A stretch of 64,000 nt of DNA, from the IMG/VR virus record IMGVR_UViG_3300042294_002093, positions 1 through 64,000 of that record; one strand, given 5' to 3'. Each line of letters starts with the position of its first letter. Position 1 is the stretch's first letter. The notes below the pieces were generated by a model. That model ran no database searches. It was not told where the DNA came from and was given only the letters and a program-made list of their open reading frames with translations. This document shows, piece by piece, positions 19,448 through 27,479 of this stretch. The position numbers were made by a program, and so were the translations under genes. This stretch comes from a virus.

Positions 19448-19729
19448 TTACTTCTTTGCTGCTGCTTTTTTTGCAGGAGCGCTCTTTGCAGTCTTCTTGA
19501 CTACCTTAGCAGTCTTAACTGCTAAATCTACCTCTTCAACAGATGGCAACTTACCGAATGCCTTGTCGTTAGGATTGAATGCTCTAATTGCAACGGGCAC
19601 GATAGCGCCTAGCAATGAATAAGCAAGTGTCTTTGGATCAGTTACGCCTGAAGCGTAAAGCGCAATTGCAGCGCCAAGGACTGATCGTCCATAAGATGCA
19701 AGCATTGCTTTTAGTTGTGTTGTGTTCAT
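19448..19729 (-). CDS. Holin-like small membrane protein
   Basis: A 93-aa protein with one or two hydrophobic segments (about 16-50: SVLGAAIALYASG and AYSLLGAIVPVAIRAF) and a Lys/Ala-rich histone-like tail. This layout is seen in actinophage holin-like proteins, but it is not proof. AGGAGG lies before ATG. Ends with the terminator shared with the hsp20 promoter. Confidence 0.5.
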   Translation of the reverse strand: MNTTQLKAMLASYGRSVLGAAIALYASGVTDPKTLAYSLLGAIVPVAIRAFNPNDKAFGKLPSVEEVDLAVKTAKVVKKTAKSAPAKKAAAKK

Positions 19730-19739
19730 ATTATTCCTC

Positions 19740-19826
19740 CTAGGATATAACGTTTGTTAATTTGAATGCAGCATGATTTGAACCACATCCAAAACCTGTT
19801 ATTATTGATAATATATTATCTTTCAT
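19740..19826 (-). CDS. Possible micropeptide, 28 aa
   Basis: Starts one base after the Oxy4 stop and ends at a TAG that overlaps the AGGAGG site of the next gene. Gly/Ser/Ile-rich. Coupling is the only support. Confidence 0.3.
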   Translation of the reverse strand: MKDNILSIITGFGCGSNHAAFKLTNVIS

Positions 19827-19827
19827 T

Positions 19828-20403
19828 TTAATATTCAACAGTCTTAGCGGTTCCTTCTATATCGTTTATATTTCCACGATAAGATGAATCTTTAAAATTA
19901 AACCACAAGGTAGAAGAGTATCGGTTTCCAGTATTCTTAAGCACTTCGTGCAAATAGTTTTGATTGCTAGGGAACATAATAAAACTGTTAGCCTTTGGTT
20001 TAATTGTTAACTCATGCCAAGGAAAATTTATTTCCCCTCCCTGATAGTCGTCATTAATGTAATATATTACCGCAAAATCCCCTGCTGTATCTACATGCTT
20101 ATTCATATAAAAATCTGTTTGAAATCTAACTAAATGAACTTCGCCTTTGTTAAAAACACGAAGTTTTACACCATAGTCTTCTTCACATTTCTTAAAAGCA
20201 ATTCTAAATACTTTGTCTAATATGTCAGCAATTTCGGGCGCCATTCCTTTTTCAGAATTAAAAAATTCAACTCCCCAAGGCTGTTTATGCCATCCATTAA
20301 CAGTAACCACATAATCAAGTATTTTTTTATGTTCTTCTGTAGATAATACATTTTCTACAGTTTGTATATTACTTACAGAATTTTCTGAGTTAACTTCTAT
20401 CAT
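19828..20403 (-). CDS. 2OG-Fe(II) oxygenase (Oxy4)
   Basis: A 191-aa P4H-like dioxygenase with H103-x-D105 (KHVDT), YYINDDYQGGEINF, H152 (YLHEV) and R161 (NRYSS). Tandem with its paralogue Oxy5 at 20400, with a four-base overlap. All Fe and 2-oxoglutarate residues present, so probably active. Substrate unknown. Confidence 0.85.
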   Translation of the reverse strand: MIEVNSENSVSNIQTVENVLSTEEHKKILDYVVTVNGWHKQPWGVEFFNSEKGMAPEIADILDKVFRIAFKKCEEDYGVKLRVFNKGEVHLVRFQTDFYMNKHVDTAGDFAVIYYINDDYQGGEINFPWHELTIKPKANSFIMFPSNQNYLHEVLKNTGNRYSSTLWFNFKDSSYRGNINDIEGTAKTVEY

Positions 20404-21008
20404 TTTTTATCATACCATTCTGCATTTTTATTAAAAGTGGAACCAGTAAATTGAAACCACATTGACGAACTATATCGATTTCCTTCTACAATTTTTTTAA
20501 CTTCATGCAAATAATTTTCATTTCCAGGAAAAAAGATTAAACTGTTTGGCTTTGGTTTAATGTTTACATTAAGTTCTGGAAAACACAGTTCTCCACCAAT
20601 GTAATCATCGTTAATATAATATATTGAAGCAACATGATTTGATTCTGCTGAATTAGTATCTACGTGTGGATGCAAAACAAGACCTTTTGCAAATTTAATC
20701 AAAGCAATATTCTCTTTTTGAAAATAATTAATATCTACACCGTAAGTCTCTGTAGCATTTTTGTGAACAACTGCAAATATTTTTTCTAACATACTTAAAA
20801 TATTTGCTGGTAACTGATCCATTGCAACAGTATAGGCATCCCATGGTTCAAGAATCCACAAACTACGATTCAATACATAATCAAGTAAAACCGCATGCTC
20901 TTCTTTAGATAAAACATCTTCTATATATTTTATGTTTTCTACAGAGTTTCCTATTTTTTCAACATTCTTTAAATAGATCTCGTCTTTTTCAGAAGGGTTT
21001 TTAATCAT
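20400..21008 (-). CDS. 2OG-Fe(II) oxygenase (Oxy5)
   Basis: A 202-aa paralogue of Oxy4. H115-x-D117 (HPHVDT), YYINDDYIGGELCF, H168 (YLHEV), R178 (NRYSS). Start ATGA overlaps the upstream stop. The matched motifs (INDDY-x-GGE, NYLHEV, NRYSS) in Oxy4 and Oxy5 point to tandem duplication. Confidence 0.85.
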   Translation of the reverse strand: MIKNPSEKDEIYLKNVEKIGNSVENIKYIEDVLSKEEHAVLLDYVLNRSLWILEPWDAYTVAMDQLPANILSMLEKIFAVVHKNATETYGVDINYFQKENIALIKFAKGLVLHPHVDTNSAESNHVASIYYINDDYIGGELCFPELNVNIKPKPNSLIFFPGNENYLHEVKKIVEGNRYSSSMWFQFTGSTFNKNAEWYDKK

Positions 21009-21433
21009 GTATCTATTTTACCATATTCTTCAGGCAAGAGTTTTTTTAGTTCTTTATATGCCTCTGATATTTTTTTCATAGAGTTATAATTTGGCTGGGA
21101 TCTCATAATTTCCCCGTATTCATCAAAATATAATATTTCTGGCTCAATATCAGTAATAAACTTATTTAACACAAATTGAGTATCTTCTATATATTTATAT
21201 GCTATATCTCTTGAATCTGAAATAAATTTTAAAAATGCCTCAGAAGATTCGTCTTTTTTTATTAAATCTGAAGAAGATAACTCAGAAAGTTTTTTAGACA
21301 AAACATTTTTATTTATTTCTGATTGAAGCAATCGTTCTGTTATTAAAGAAATTTTTATATTTAAACGCATATTATTAAATAATACAATAACAAAAAATAT
21401 AGTAAAAATAAAAAATACAAACCACTCTATCAT
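21005..21433 (-). CDS. Membrane-anchored helical protein, 142 aa
   Basis: One N-terminal membrane helix (WFVFFIFTIFFVIVLF), then a long Ser/Glu/Lys coiled-coil-like region facing the cytoplasm or periplasm. No family recognised. Overlaps both neighbours by four bases, so part of the oxygenase operon. Confidence 0.65.
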   Translation of the reverse strand: MIEWFVFFIFTIFFVIVLFNNMRLNIKISLITERLLQSEINKNVLSKKLSELSSSDLIKKDESSEAFLKFISDSRDIAYKYIEDTQFVLNKFITDIEPEILYFDEYGEIMRSQPNYNSMKKISEAYKELKKLLPEEYGKIDT

Positions 21434-21666
21434 AGTTCTTTGCCACCTTCACGAACTAATAAAACTATAGCGCCATTATCTTCTAATGCCTTTTTTACAC
21501 GTATCATATACTCTACTGCAGCAATACGATCCTCAACTGTTAACTTCATAAAGTCTGGCTCACTAGCCTTTACAGTAATAAAATTATTATTATCTACCAA
21601 TGTAAGGTTAAAGTTTTTAGGTGCGTGAATAGATCTAAAGGCTCTTTTCATTTGATCTGTATACAT
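21430..21666 (-). CDS. Hypothetical protein, 78 aa
   Basis: A small alpha/beta protein with IHAPKNFNLTLVDNNNF and EDRIAAVEYMIRVKKALE segments; the C-terminus VLLVREGGKEL closes a sheet. TAATG-coupled upstream. No family recognised. Confidence 0.6.
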   Translation of the reverse strand: MYTDQMKRAFRSIHAPKNFNLTLVDNNNFITVKASEPDFMKLTVEDRIAAVEYMIRVKKALEDNGAIVLLVREGGKEL

Positions 21667-21869
21667 TATTTTCTACCCCATTGTATATAGTTCCATCCAC
21701 GCTCATGTGCGTAGTAGATGAATATTTTAACTACCGTTTCCCAAAAGGCAATAGTTACAGAAAGACCAGCATTTCTTGTAATAACATAGGCAACAGCAAC
21801 AGAGGAAAGCGTTCCCCATATGCGATAACTTAATGCCTTGGCAAAAGATCTAGCCCTAGTTACTGTCAT
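21666..21869 (-). CDS. DUF2061 membrane protein (copy A)
   Basis: A 67-aa protein matching DUF2061: SFAKALSYRIWGTLSSVAVAY, then a second hydrophobic helix, ETVVKIFIYYAHERGW. The family is found in bacteria, often beside sulfate-assimilation (cys) genes. Here it lies next to an APS kinase fusion, the same association. A paralogue sits at 26704-26904. Confidence 0.8.
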   Translation of the reverse strand: MTVTRARSFAKALSYRIWGTLSSVAVAYVITRNAGLSVTIAFWETVVKIFIYYAHERGWNYIQWGRK

Positions 21870-21993
21870 CTTTATCTTTCTTCTTAAACATTGCTGCTAC
21901 CATTCGGTCTTCAGCATCATTTATTGCTTTTCCTGATTTTTCTAATTGTTTAAATACCCAACTGCTTGCGTTTTTCAGTAGCCGAAATAGCAT
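21856..21993 (-). CDS. Small protein between DUF2061 and APS kinase, 45 aa
   Basis: A frame from ATG 21993 to TAG 21856 that overlaps both neighbours. Hydrophobic/basic start (MLFRLLKNASSWVFKQLEK) and a Lys/Asp tail. It fills an otherwise empty 80-bp gap. No ribosome binding site is obvious, so support is moderate. Confidence 0.4.
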   Translation of the reverse strand: MLFRLLKNASSWVFKQLEKSGKAINDAEDRMVAAMFKKKDKDDSN

Positions 21994-22708
21994 GAATGTC
22001 TGCCCCCAAATCTACTTGTTCAATTTTATATCCTACATCACGACCATATACAATGTTGGTAATGTTAGGTAGTCTTAGTACTAATGCACCATCCATAAAT
22101 TCATCCTTGGCAATGTATCCCTTTACTTGATCAAAAGTTAATGGATCTTTTTCGCTTGTATTATAGGTATTGCGAACTCCAAGCAAAACTTGCTCTGTTC
22201 TCTTCCCTGCCTCTTTATAAAGAGCGTGATGTCCTTCATGCCACGGCTGATATCTGCCCAGCATAAGGGTTGTAGGGGCTGTCCAGTCGTGTAACTGGCA
22301 AGCAGCAATGATAAGGTCAGCCTCTTCTTCTATAGTCATGCCAGAAAGGATTCTGATATCGCATGACTCTGGATCTTCCCACATCTTATTTGTATCTTCA
22401 AATCTTCCAGACTCAATTCTGTCTACCCAAATCAAAATATCTGGTTTGCCAAATGCTGCACGTGTTAGGTCAGTTGGACATACGAAGTCAACTATTACTG
22501 GAGCAATTCCTTGCTTAGCGATAAGCCTTGCCATTTCCCCCATACGCCTTGCTTGTTCAATTCTATCTTCAGGGCTAAAGCCTAGGTCTGAGTTTACTGT
22601 TGCACGAACTTCATCAGCATTAAGATGAATAGCGTTAATGCGTTCCTTAAGGGCTTTTGCTAATTCGGTTTTGCCAGAACCAGGTAGTCCAATTATTTGT
22701 ATAATCAT
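21950..22708 (-). CDS. APS kinase - nucleotidyltransferase fusion
   Basis: A 252-aa two-domain protein. Residues 1-135 are adenylylsulfate kinase-like: Walker A GLPGSGKT (7-14), HLNADEVR (28-35), NSDLGFSPEDRIEQARR (39-55), all APS-kinase landmarks. This domain phosphorylates APS to PAPS. Residues 145-252 are a cytidylyltransferase-type fold: GRYQPWHEGHHAL with HxGH 157-160 and ISATEKR 241-247. Start at ATG 22708 overlaps the WhiB stop. PAPS would feed the sulfotransferase at 14463. Confidence 0.8.
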   Translation of the reverse strand: MIIQIIGLPGSGKTELAKALKERINAIHLNADEVRATVNSDLGFSPEDRIEQARRMGEMARLIAKQGIAPVIVDFVCPTDLTRAAFGKPDILIWVDRIESGRFEDTNKMWEDPESCDIRILSGMTIEEEADLIIAACQLHDWTAPTTLMLGRYQPWHEGHHALYKEAGKRTEQVLLGVRNTYNTSEKDPLTFDQVKGYIAKDEFMDGALVLRLPNITNIVYGRDVGYKIEQVDLGADIHAISATEKRKQLGI

Positions 22709-22992
22709 TACTGCTCCATTGTTAGTCGTTGCCAAGTGTTTGCCCAGTCTTCTTTGCTTCTGTGACTGTTAAACTCTTTGGATATTGCACCACCTTCTAG
22801 GTATATACCGCCCCAGACGCCCCACTCTTTTCCAGATATCCCAACAGCAAAACACTGCTTGGAAACTGGACATGTAGAACAAAGTTTATCTATTGCTCCT
22901 CTTAAATTTTCTTCGTCTTCATATTTTTCAAAAAATATATTTGTGTCGTACTCAAAGCATGAAGCATTATCTTTCCATTTATCTTTATGCAT
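22708..22992 (-). CDS. WhiB-family Fe-S regulator
   Basis: A 94-aa WhiB-like protein. Four Fe-S Cys: C12, C38, C41, C47 (LCSTCPVSKQC), followed by the turn GVWGG (58-62). WhiB proteins occur in actinobacteria and their phages, bind the primary sigma factor and tune promoters; some phage copies shut down host septation genes. A strong indicator of an actinobacterial host. The basic C-terminal end typical of DNA binding is short. Confidence 0.93.
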   Translation of the reverse strand: MHKDKWKDNASCFEYDTNIFFEKYEDEENLRGAIDKLCSTCPVSKQCFAVGISGKEWGVWGGIYLEGGAISKEFNSHRSKEDWANTWQRLTMEQ

Positions 22993-22994
22993 GA

Positions 22995-23204
22995 TTACTC
23001 TACAAACTTGTCAGGTAATTCCCATCCATCAGATCCTAATTGAAATCTACGTGTGATGTGCCACTTACCATTTATGTAAGCGCCAAACTTTGATGTTCCG
23101 CCTTTTTCAGAAGGATAGGCATGAATAACGTCCCAGCCGTCCCATGAAAGTGATTTGTTGTTTAAGACAACTGTTTCCATTTTTTCTAATTCTTTAATCT
23201 TCAT
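22995..23204 (-). CDS. Hypothetical protein, 69 aa
   Basis: Ribosome binding site AGGGGAG before ATG. Trp/Gly-rich beta protein (LSWDGWDVIHAYPS, YINGKWHITRRF) that looks like a small ligand- or DNA-binding barrel. No family recognised. Confidence 0.65.
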   Translation of the reverse strand: MKIKELEKMETVVLNNKSLSWDGWDVIHAYPSEKGGTSKFGAYINGKWHITRRFQLGSDGWELPDKFVE

Positions 23205-23216
23205 GCTGATCTCCCC

Positions 23217-23567
23217 TTAGTAGTTAAAAATTCCCACATCGACTTTATTAAGTTTTGCTTCGCTAACTAATTTTGACAAACTTTCTTTTTCTTTTGATAA
23301 AAAAATAAAGTAGTTAAAATCAGACATGTTTTCTAAAATCCAGTCTGGTGCAACTTTATAAAACTTAATTTTTTTTCCTCTACTCTTCATACTACGTTCT
23401 GATAAATTTACAAACTCCATTACCATTGAATTAACTTTTGCTGGTCCTGCTGAGTAAATGTAAAAATACTGGTCATTTTCTTGTAAACCAGAAAGGGCAA
23501 CCCCAATAGATCGCAAGAAGACATTGTAATCTTCGAAACTATTCGTTCCTTGCACTCCCACTATCAT
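23217..23567 (-). CDS. Rossmann-like phage protein, 116 aa
   Basis: Begins IVGVQGTNSFEDYNVF and continues YIYSAGPAKVNSMVMEFVNL. The G-(T/S)-x-x-F-x-D-Y plus SAGP arrangement is that of SLOG/DUF2493-type nucleotide-binding proteins. The ligand is unknown. Overlaps the 5' neighbour by 29 bases. Confidence 0.55.
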   Translation of the reverse strand: MIVGVQGTNSFEDYNVFLRSIGVALSGLQENDQYFYIYSAGPAKVNSMVMEFVNLSERSMKSRGKKIKFYKVAPDWILENMSDFNYFIFLSKEKESLSKLVSEAKLNKVDVGIFNY

Positions 23568-23961
23568 CGTCTAATCCCTCTCGCAATTTATCCATAATAA
23601 ACAGCATTTTATCTAATTCTACACTATCCATACCTATTGTGTCAACTACCTTTGTCGTTGCTGAGTCCACCCCATTATTATTTATAGATGCCTCGTAAAA
23701 AATATTATCTTTAACCCAATATGCCATACCCTCAATTATTATTACTCTAACATTTGTTTTGTTTTTATAAATTGTTGATTGGCACATTTTTTTCTTAATA
23801 GTTTTATTTATCATTGTTGGCAAAAGTGGTCGCACTAAATCAAAAATATGACTTTGACTATACCTTACTGTAAGTTTTTGTTTTTTTGTTTCTTCTTTTT
23901 TAATAAAAAACATACAAACAATTAAAATAAAGGTAGTAAAAGAGCCAATCAAATATTCCAT
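23539..23961 (-). CDS. Membrane-anchored protein, 140 aa
   Basis: One N-terminal membrane helix (IGSFTTFILIVCMFFI), a basic stretch, then a beta-rich soluble part with IIIEGMAYWVKDNIFYEA and a Thr/Val/Asp-rich end. No family recognised. Confidence 0.6.
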   Translation of the reverse strand: MEYLIGSFTTFILIVCMFFIKKEETKKQKLTVRYSQSHIFDLVRPLLPTMINKTIKKKMCQSTIYKNKTNVRVIIIEGMAYWVKDNIFYEASINNNGVDSATTKVVDTIGMDSVELDKMLFIMDKLREGLDDDSGSARNE

Positions 23962-23982
23962 TTTAACCCCTTAATAATTATA

Positions 23983-24315
23983 CTACCTTTCTTTTTTTAA
24001 TGCCTTAAGAACTTCTTTTAATGTTATTTTGTTATTTTTTTTAAGTTTTTGCACTTCTTTATTGTCAAATGCTTTTTCTGTCAAACTTACAATTGGGTTG
24101 TTGTCAGTAACATCCATGTCAATAAATCCGTATTCCCAAAGTTGCATCATTTCTTGTGAAAAATATAGATTTACCTCATTTTGCAACTCACTTGAAAAAT
24201 CTTTTAGTTTGTCTGTAAAGGTATAAAGAATTTCCCCAGTCTCCTGATCAATTCCAGAAAACTCTAAACTTCCGTTTAAGATTAACTCCTCAATAAATTT
24301 ATCTTCTGGCTCCAT
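23983..24315 (-). CDS. Hypothetical protein, 110 aa (paralogue of 42669)
   Basis: The N-terminal 45 residues (IEELILNGSLEFSGIDQETG, then ILYTFTDKLKD) match the 42669-42893 product. The shared part looks like a two-helix/strand module; the C-terminal Lys-rich half is unique here. Function unknown. Confidence 0.6.
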   Translation of the reverse strand: MEPEDKFIEELILNGSLEFSGIDQETGEILYTFTDKLKDFSSELQNEVNLYFSQEMMQLWEYGFIDMDVTDNNPIVSLTEKAFDNKEVQKLKKNNKITLKEVLKALKKER

Positions 24316-24336
24316 TTATTTATCCAATATAAAAAT

Positions 24337-24744
24337 TTATTTGCCAGACTTTTTTCTAGCCTTAACAAGTGCATCAAAGTCTTTAACCTTAGTATCTCCT
24401 AAGTATCCCCATGCATATCCATCGTTAATCATCATGTCATTTAAGGATACTGTGTCTCCATTAATATATACCCAGCCCAAAATGCGACCATACTTTTCAG
24501 ATGAGTCCATCTTTTCAGTCTTAATAACAACAGACTTAGCATCCTTTAAAGCCTTCTTTAGGTACTCCTTAGACTCAAGACCAAGAGCCTTTTCTTTAAG
24601 ATCCTTTGTGCGAGACTCTGGTGTATCAATACCAGCCAATCTTACACGGGATTGAAAAAGAATGTCAAAACCCAAATCAATAAGAACGTCAATGGTATCT
24701 CCATCTACTACATTCTCTACTTTTCTTACATAATACTCATACAT
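24337..24744 (-). CDS. Staphylococcal-nuclease-like (SNase) thermonuclease
   Basis: A 135-aa SNase-fold nuclease. Key pieces are present: VVDGDTIDV (Ca site), RLAGIDTPESR (catalytic Arg/Glu region), SEKYGRILGWVY (second Arg). Cleaves DNA or RNA with calcium. No signal peptide, so it should act in the cytoplasm, for example on host nucleic acid. AGAGGA ribosome binding site. Confidence 0.85.
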   Translation of the reverse strand: MYEYYVRKVENVVDGDTIDVLIDLGFDILFQSRVRLAGIDTPESRTKDLKEKALGLESKEYLKKALKDAKSVVIKTEKMDSSEKYGRILGWVYINGDTVSLNDMMINDGYAWGYLGDTKVKDFDALVKARKKSGK

Positions 24745-24760
24745 ATTCTGTCCTCTTTTT

Positions 24761-25360
24761 CTATACGTAGTCTATGTTTAATACAATTCTTAGCAAGTTA
24801 TCACTTGGTGGGGTTGATGAGTGGAAATAAGATCCATCAAAAACAATACCAGTTCCTGCTTTTGGTGAAACCGTTTCAATTATATCCATACTGCCTTCGT
24901 CTGAACCAAACTTTTTATTAAAAAATATAGTATCTCCGTCAGAATCATTTAGATAATAAAGAAAAACATTGTGCTTTATTGGTGTATCAACATGCATAAG
25001 GTTGTGATGTCCAGGTTTATTCATTGTTAAAACATTTATTCTGCATCTTAAGATTTTATTGTAAGATATTTTGTGTTTTTTACAAAACTTATCAAAAACC
25101 ATGGAGTGTTCATTATTGTTTAAATCTCCAATAATCTGAAAGCCACCTTTTGCATTTGGACTATTCATAGCAAGAGGCGTTTCATTAAAAGGAAAAACAT
25201 TTTGCTCTTTTAGGTAATCTGCTTTAAGTGCTGTTGTAATCCCTTTTAAAAGCCAGTTAATATTATTAGACTTTTCACTATTAAAGATTGTTTTAATAAA
25301 CAAATCTTGCTCTTCTTTAGACAAAAAATCATTATCTTTTATTAATACTGGACTACCCAT
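24761..25360 (-). CDS. 2OG-Fe(II) oxygenase (Oxy6)
   Basis: A 199-aa dioxygenase of a different branch. H123-x-D125 (MHVDT), YYLNDSDGDTIFF, H180 (YFHSS), R191 (LLRIVL). I start at ATG 25360, overlapping the preceding stop by eight bases; an in-frame TTG at 25381 adds seven residues. Fe and 2-oxoglutarate ligands look complete. Confidence 0.8.
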   Translation of the reverse strand: MGSPVLIKDNDFLSKEEQDLFIKTIFNSEKSNNINWLLKGITTALKADYLKEQNVFPFNETPLAMNSPNAKGGFQIIGDLNNNEHSMVFDKFCKKHKISYNKILRCRINVLTMNKPGHHNLMHVDTPIKHNVFLYYLNDSDGDTIFFNKKFGSDEGSMDIIETVSPKAGTGIVFDGSYFHSSTPPSDNLLRIVLNIDYV

Positions 25361-25580
25361 TAAGTTTTTTTCTTTCGTCAAGGATTGTTATTGCAAACTT
25401 CATCATTTTTTCATATCCTACAGGATTATCCATAACACTATTATAGTGATGACCACAAAACAAAAGATCTCCATTTAAACCAGTTACCTGAACAAGTGCC
25501 TCTGCATTGCAGGAATCACATCGATCTAGTGGTGTAAGTGTCCATTGTTCTTTAACGTTATCTTTAGTCATTGTAAACAT
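25353..25580 (-). CDS. DUF7455-like actinobacterial zinc protein
   Basis: A 75-aa protein with DRCDSCNAEALVQV (C-x2-C) and LLFCGHHY (C-x2-H), the hallmark of the small actinobacterial DUF7455 family. Function unknown. Supports an actinobacterial host. GGAAGG precedes ATG 25580 behind the promoter at 25611-25639. Confidence 0.75.
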   Translation of the reverse strand: MFTMTKDNVKEQWTLTPLDRCDSCNAEALVQVTGLNGDLLFCGHHYNSVMDNPVGYEKMMKFAITILDERKKLNG

Positions 25581-25610
25581 ATTATACCTTCCGATTGTTG
25601 CCTATACATA

Positions 25611-25639
25611 AGTATATCCTAGTATGGCTAGTATGTCAA
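25611..25639 (-). promoter_or_regulatory. Promoter with TATAC-N4-GTATA repeat
   Basis: Minus strand TTGACA (25639-25634), 17-bp spacer, TATACT (25616-25611). The -10 is part of the inverted repeat TATAC-TTAT-GTATA. The same design (TATAC-TTAG-GTATA) covers the promoter at 34836-34864. Confidence 0.75.
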
Positions 25640-25641
25640 AG

Positions 25642-26244
25642 TTAGATATACTTAAGTCTTGATGCTTCTTCAGCAAGGGTAAATGTTATCCTAGATCTTT
25701 CATCTACTATTTTATGAAAGTCTTCATATACAACCCCATTGCTATAGTATCTGTAATACTCTCTTCTAAAATGAAAATTACAATAAAAAATACTTTCTGA
25801 AATTTTATCCATGTCTTTTATTGCAGTCCAATTTATTTTACCAATAACTAACTTAGTGGGAATAACTTTTACAAAGGCATCAGCAATACATCCCATAGTT
25901 TTATTATATGAATTAATTAATGAGCAACTGTGCCCAACGGTTTCTGTAGTTGTTACATTTTGTGCAAATGTTTCTTTTACCTTTTCTGTTTCATCTATTA
26001 TAAATTCTTGAATATTTTCTCCAGGTTTTAAATATCCATGTTTAATCATATGTACTTCATAGTAGTAATGATAGTCACATAGAAATTTTTTACCGTGTGT
26101 TCCCTCTATATAAACAAATGCTGGGGCAGCGCAAGATACCGTGGCATTTTGAGTAACTTTTTGCACTTCTAATATTGATAAAGGCAAGTGCATTTTTGCA
26201 TCAAATTGTTGACAGATTTGTCCTTTTGGTATGCTTGTTATCAT
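25642..26244 (-). CDS. Tandem DUF7455-like Cys/His protein, 200 aa
   Basis: Two weakly similar halves, each with a C-x-A-x-AFV strand followed by FLCDYHYYYE or FYCNFHFRREYY, the C-x2-H end of DUF7455-like proteins. Looks like a duplicated, diverged version of the neighbour. TAGGAA ribosome binding site. Function unknown. Confidence 0.55.
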   Translation of the reverse strand: MITSIPKGQICQQFDAKMHLPLSILEVQKVTQNATVSCAAPAFVYIEGTHGKKFLCDYHYYYEVHMIKHGYLKPGENIQEFIIDETEKVKETFAQNVTTTETVGHSCSLINSYNKTMGCIADAFVKVIPTKLVIGKINWTAIKDMDKISESIFYCNFHFRREYYRYYSNGVVYEDFHKIVDERSRITFTLAEEASRLKYI

Positions 26245-26426
26245 TTTTTCCTATTATCTGTGGAATAAAATCCACTACCGTTAAAAAGTGCTCCTACATT
26301 AGAGTATACACGAACTAAAGAAGTATTGCAAGTTTCACACTTATACCCAGGATCTCTATCCTTAATAGATCTTTCCTTGGTATATCTTTGTGCACATGGC
26401 ATGCAATCGTATTCGTAAACTGCCAT
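26241..26426 (-). CDS. FmdB-like zinc ribbon, 61 aa
   Basis: VYEYDCMPCAQRYTKERSI then YKCETC 20 residues on: the FmdB/putative-regulatory zinc-ribbon pattern, with a Ser/Gly tail. Overlaps 25642-26244 by four bases. Confidence 0.75.
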   Translation of the reverse strand: MAVYEYDCMPCAQRYTKERSIKDRDPGYKCETCNTSLVRVYSNVGALFNGSGFYSTDNRKK

Positions 26427-26429
26427 GCT

Positions 26430-26534
26430 TTATTTCTTCTTTGCTTTTACTGTCCAAACTGGAAGGTTAAGTTTATCTCCACGCCACTCATAACCAAGGA
26501 GTTTAACAACAAGTTTAATAATTTTAATTCTCAT
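26430..26534 (-). CDS. Basic microprotein, 34 aa
   Basis: ATG 26534 overlaps the upstream stop (TAATG). Ile/Leu/Lys helix (RIKIIKLVVKLLGYEW) with a Lys-rich end; amphipathic, perhaps membrane associated. Confidence 0.45.
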   Translation of the reverse strand: MRIKIIKLVVKLLGYEWRGDKLNLPVWTVKAKKK

Positions 26535-26707
26535 TACTTTACCTTTCTTTCCCATTTTGTTTTTTCTTGTATAATTCCATCTTTGTCTCTGTCTACAGCA
26601 TTTGGATTAAAGCCTTCGGCAATTTTTTTATTCAGGATATTTTCTTTAATTGTGATAATAGAAATAGACAAAGCCATACCAACGTAAACTAATAATGCTT
26701 CTATCAT
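26534..26707 (-). CDS. Membrane protein with EF-hand-like loop, 57 aa
   Basis: Start at ATG 26707 (MIEALLVYVGMALSISII, one membrane helix) followed by DRDKDGIIQEK, which fits a Ca-binding D-x-D-x-D/G loop. Coupled to both neighbours. Confidence 0.55.
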   Translation of the reverse strand: MIEALLVYVGMALSISIITIKENILNKKIAEGFNPNAVDRDKDGIIQEKTKWERKVK

Positions 26708-26904
26708 TTTATTTTCTTTCCAAATCTTGCCCACAATCTTTCATGAACAAAGTACCCAAATGCTTCAATAGCAATGTAAAGAATAGCACCAAGACTTGCA
26801 TATTCCCACTCACCAGTAAAAATATAAATGATTCCAGCAAGAACTACAAGATGAAATGTTTCCCAACTAATTGTTTTAAGTGAAGATTTCTTGGTTGATT
26901 CCAT
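26704..26904 (-). CDS. DUF2061 membrane protein (copy B)
   Basis: A 66-aa protein: SLKTISWETFHLVVLAGIIY, a G-EW turn, second helix, then AFGYFVHERLWARFG. Same layout as the copy at 21666. ATG overlaps the endolysin stop (TAATG). Confidence 0.7.
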   Translation of the reverse strand: MESTKKSSLKTISWETFHLVVLAGIIYIFTGEWEYASLGAILYIAIEAFGYFVHERLWARFGKKIK

Positions 26905-27452
26905 TACTTTACCTTGTTTAGCAAAGGAGTGTTTTCTTCTCCAACATATACTGGACGACCCCAACCAACAACACCATTAAGCAACTTCTTCTTATTGTTT
27001 TTTACATAACCACGAGTCTTCTCTACGCACATTCCTCCGTTGCGTTGATCTCCCTTTGCAGTTCCTGAAGTATTTCCTTCAATAACTTGAATCGTTCCAT
27101 CGCCATTGTTCTTTATACAAATACCAACATGAGAAATTCTGTTAACACCATCTTCTGGGAAATCAAAATAAATCCAGTCACCTGGAGTTGGATCATCATT
27201 ACGTGCATCTGCCCAACGGTTATTCTTTTTAAACCAATCAGATGCTGCGACTGTTGATGCAGACTTTGGATACTTCTTTGGATCTAATCCTGATGTGAAT
27301 GCACACCAAGAAACAAATGACTGGCACCATGGTTGAAAATTCACTCCAGTCCATTTACCGTACTTTGTTTCATTGTCTTTTGGACCTTCAATGGTTCCAA
27401 CTTCTTTTTTAGCCACTTCAATAATTGCCTTTAGTGTTCCTTTATCAGCCAT
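26904..27452 (-). CDS. CHAP-domain endolysin
   Basis: A 182-aa cysteine amidohydrolase/peptidase. C43 (PWCQSF), H108 (ISHVG) and E125 (VIEGN) form the CHAP triad; the fold covers about residues 5-135. Cuts peptidoglycan stem peptide or amide bonds at lysis. No separate wall-binding domain, only a basic/Gly-rich end. Full AGGAGG ribosome binding site and its own promoter. DUF2061 and other membrane proteins lie downstream. Confidence 0.85.
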   Translation of the reverse strand: MADKGTLKAIIEVAKKEVGTIEGPKDNETKYGKWTGVNFQPWCQSFVSWCAFTSGLDPKKYPKSASTVAASDWFKKNNRWADARNDDPTPGDWIYFDFPEDGVNRISHVGICIKNNGDGTIQVIEGNTSGTAKGDQRNGGMCVEKTRGYVKNNKKKLLNGVVGWGRPVYVGEENTPLLNKVK

Positions 27453-27479
27453 TTTATTCCTCCTATAGAATATGTATTA

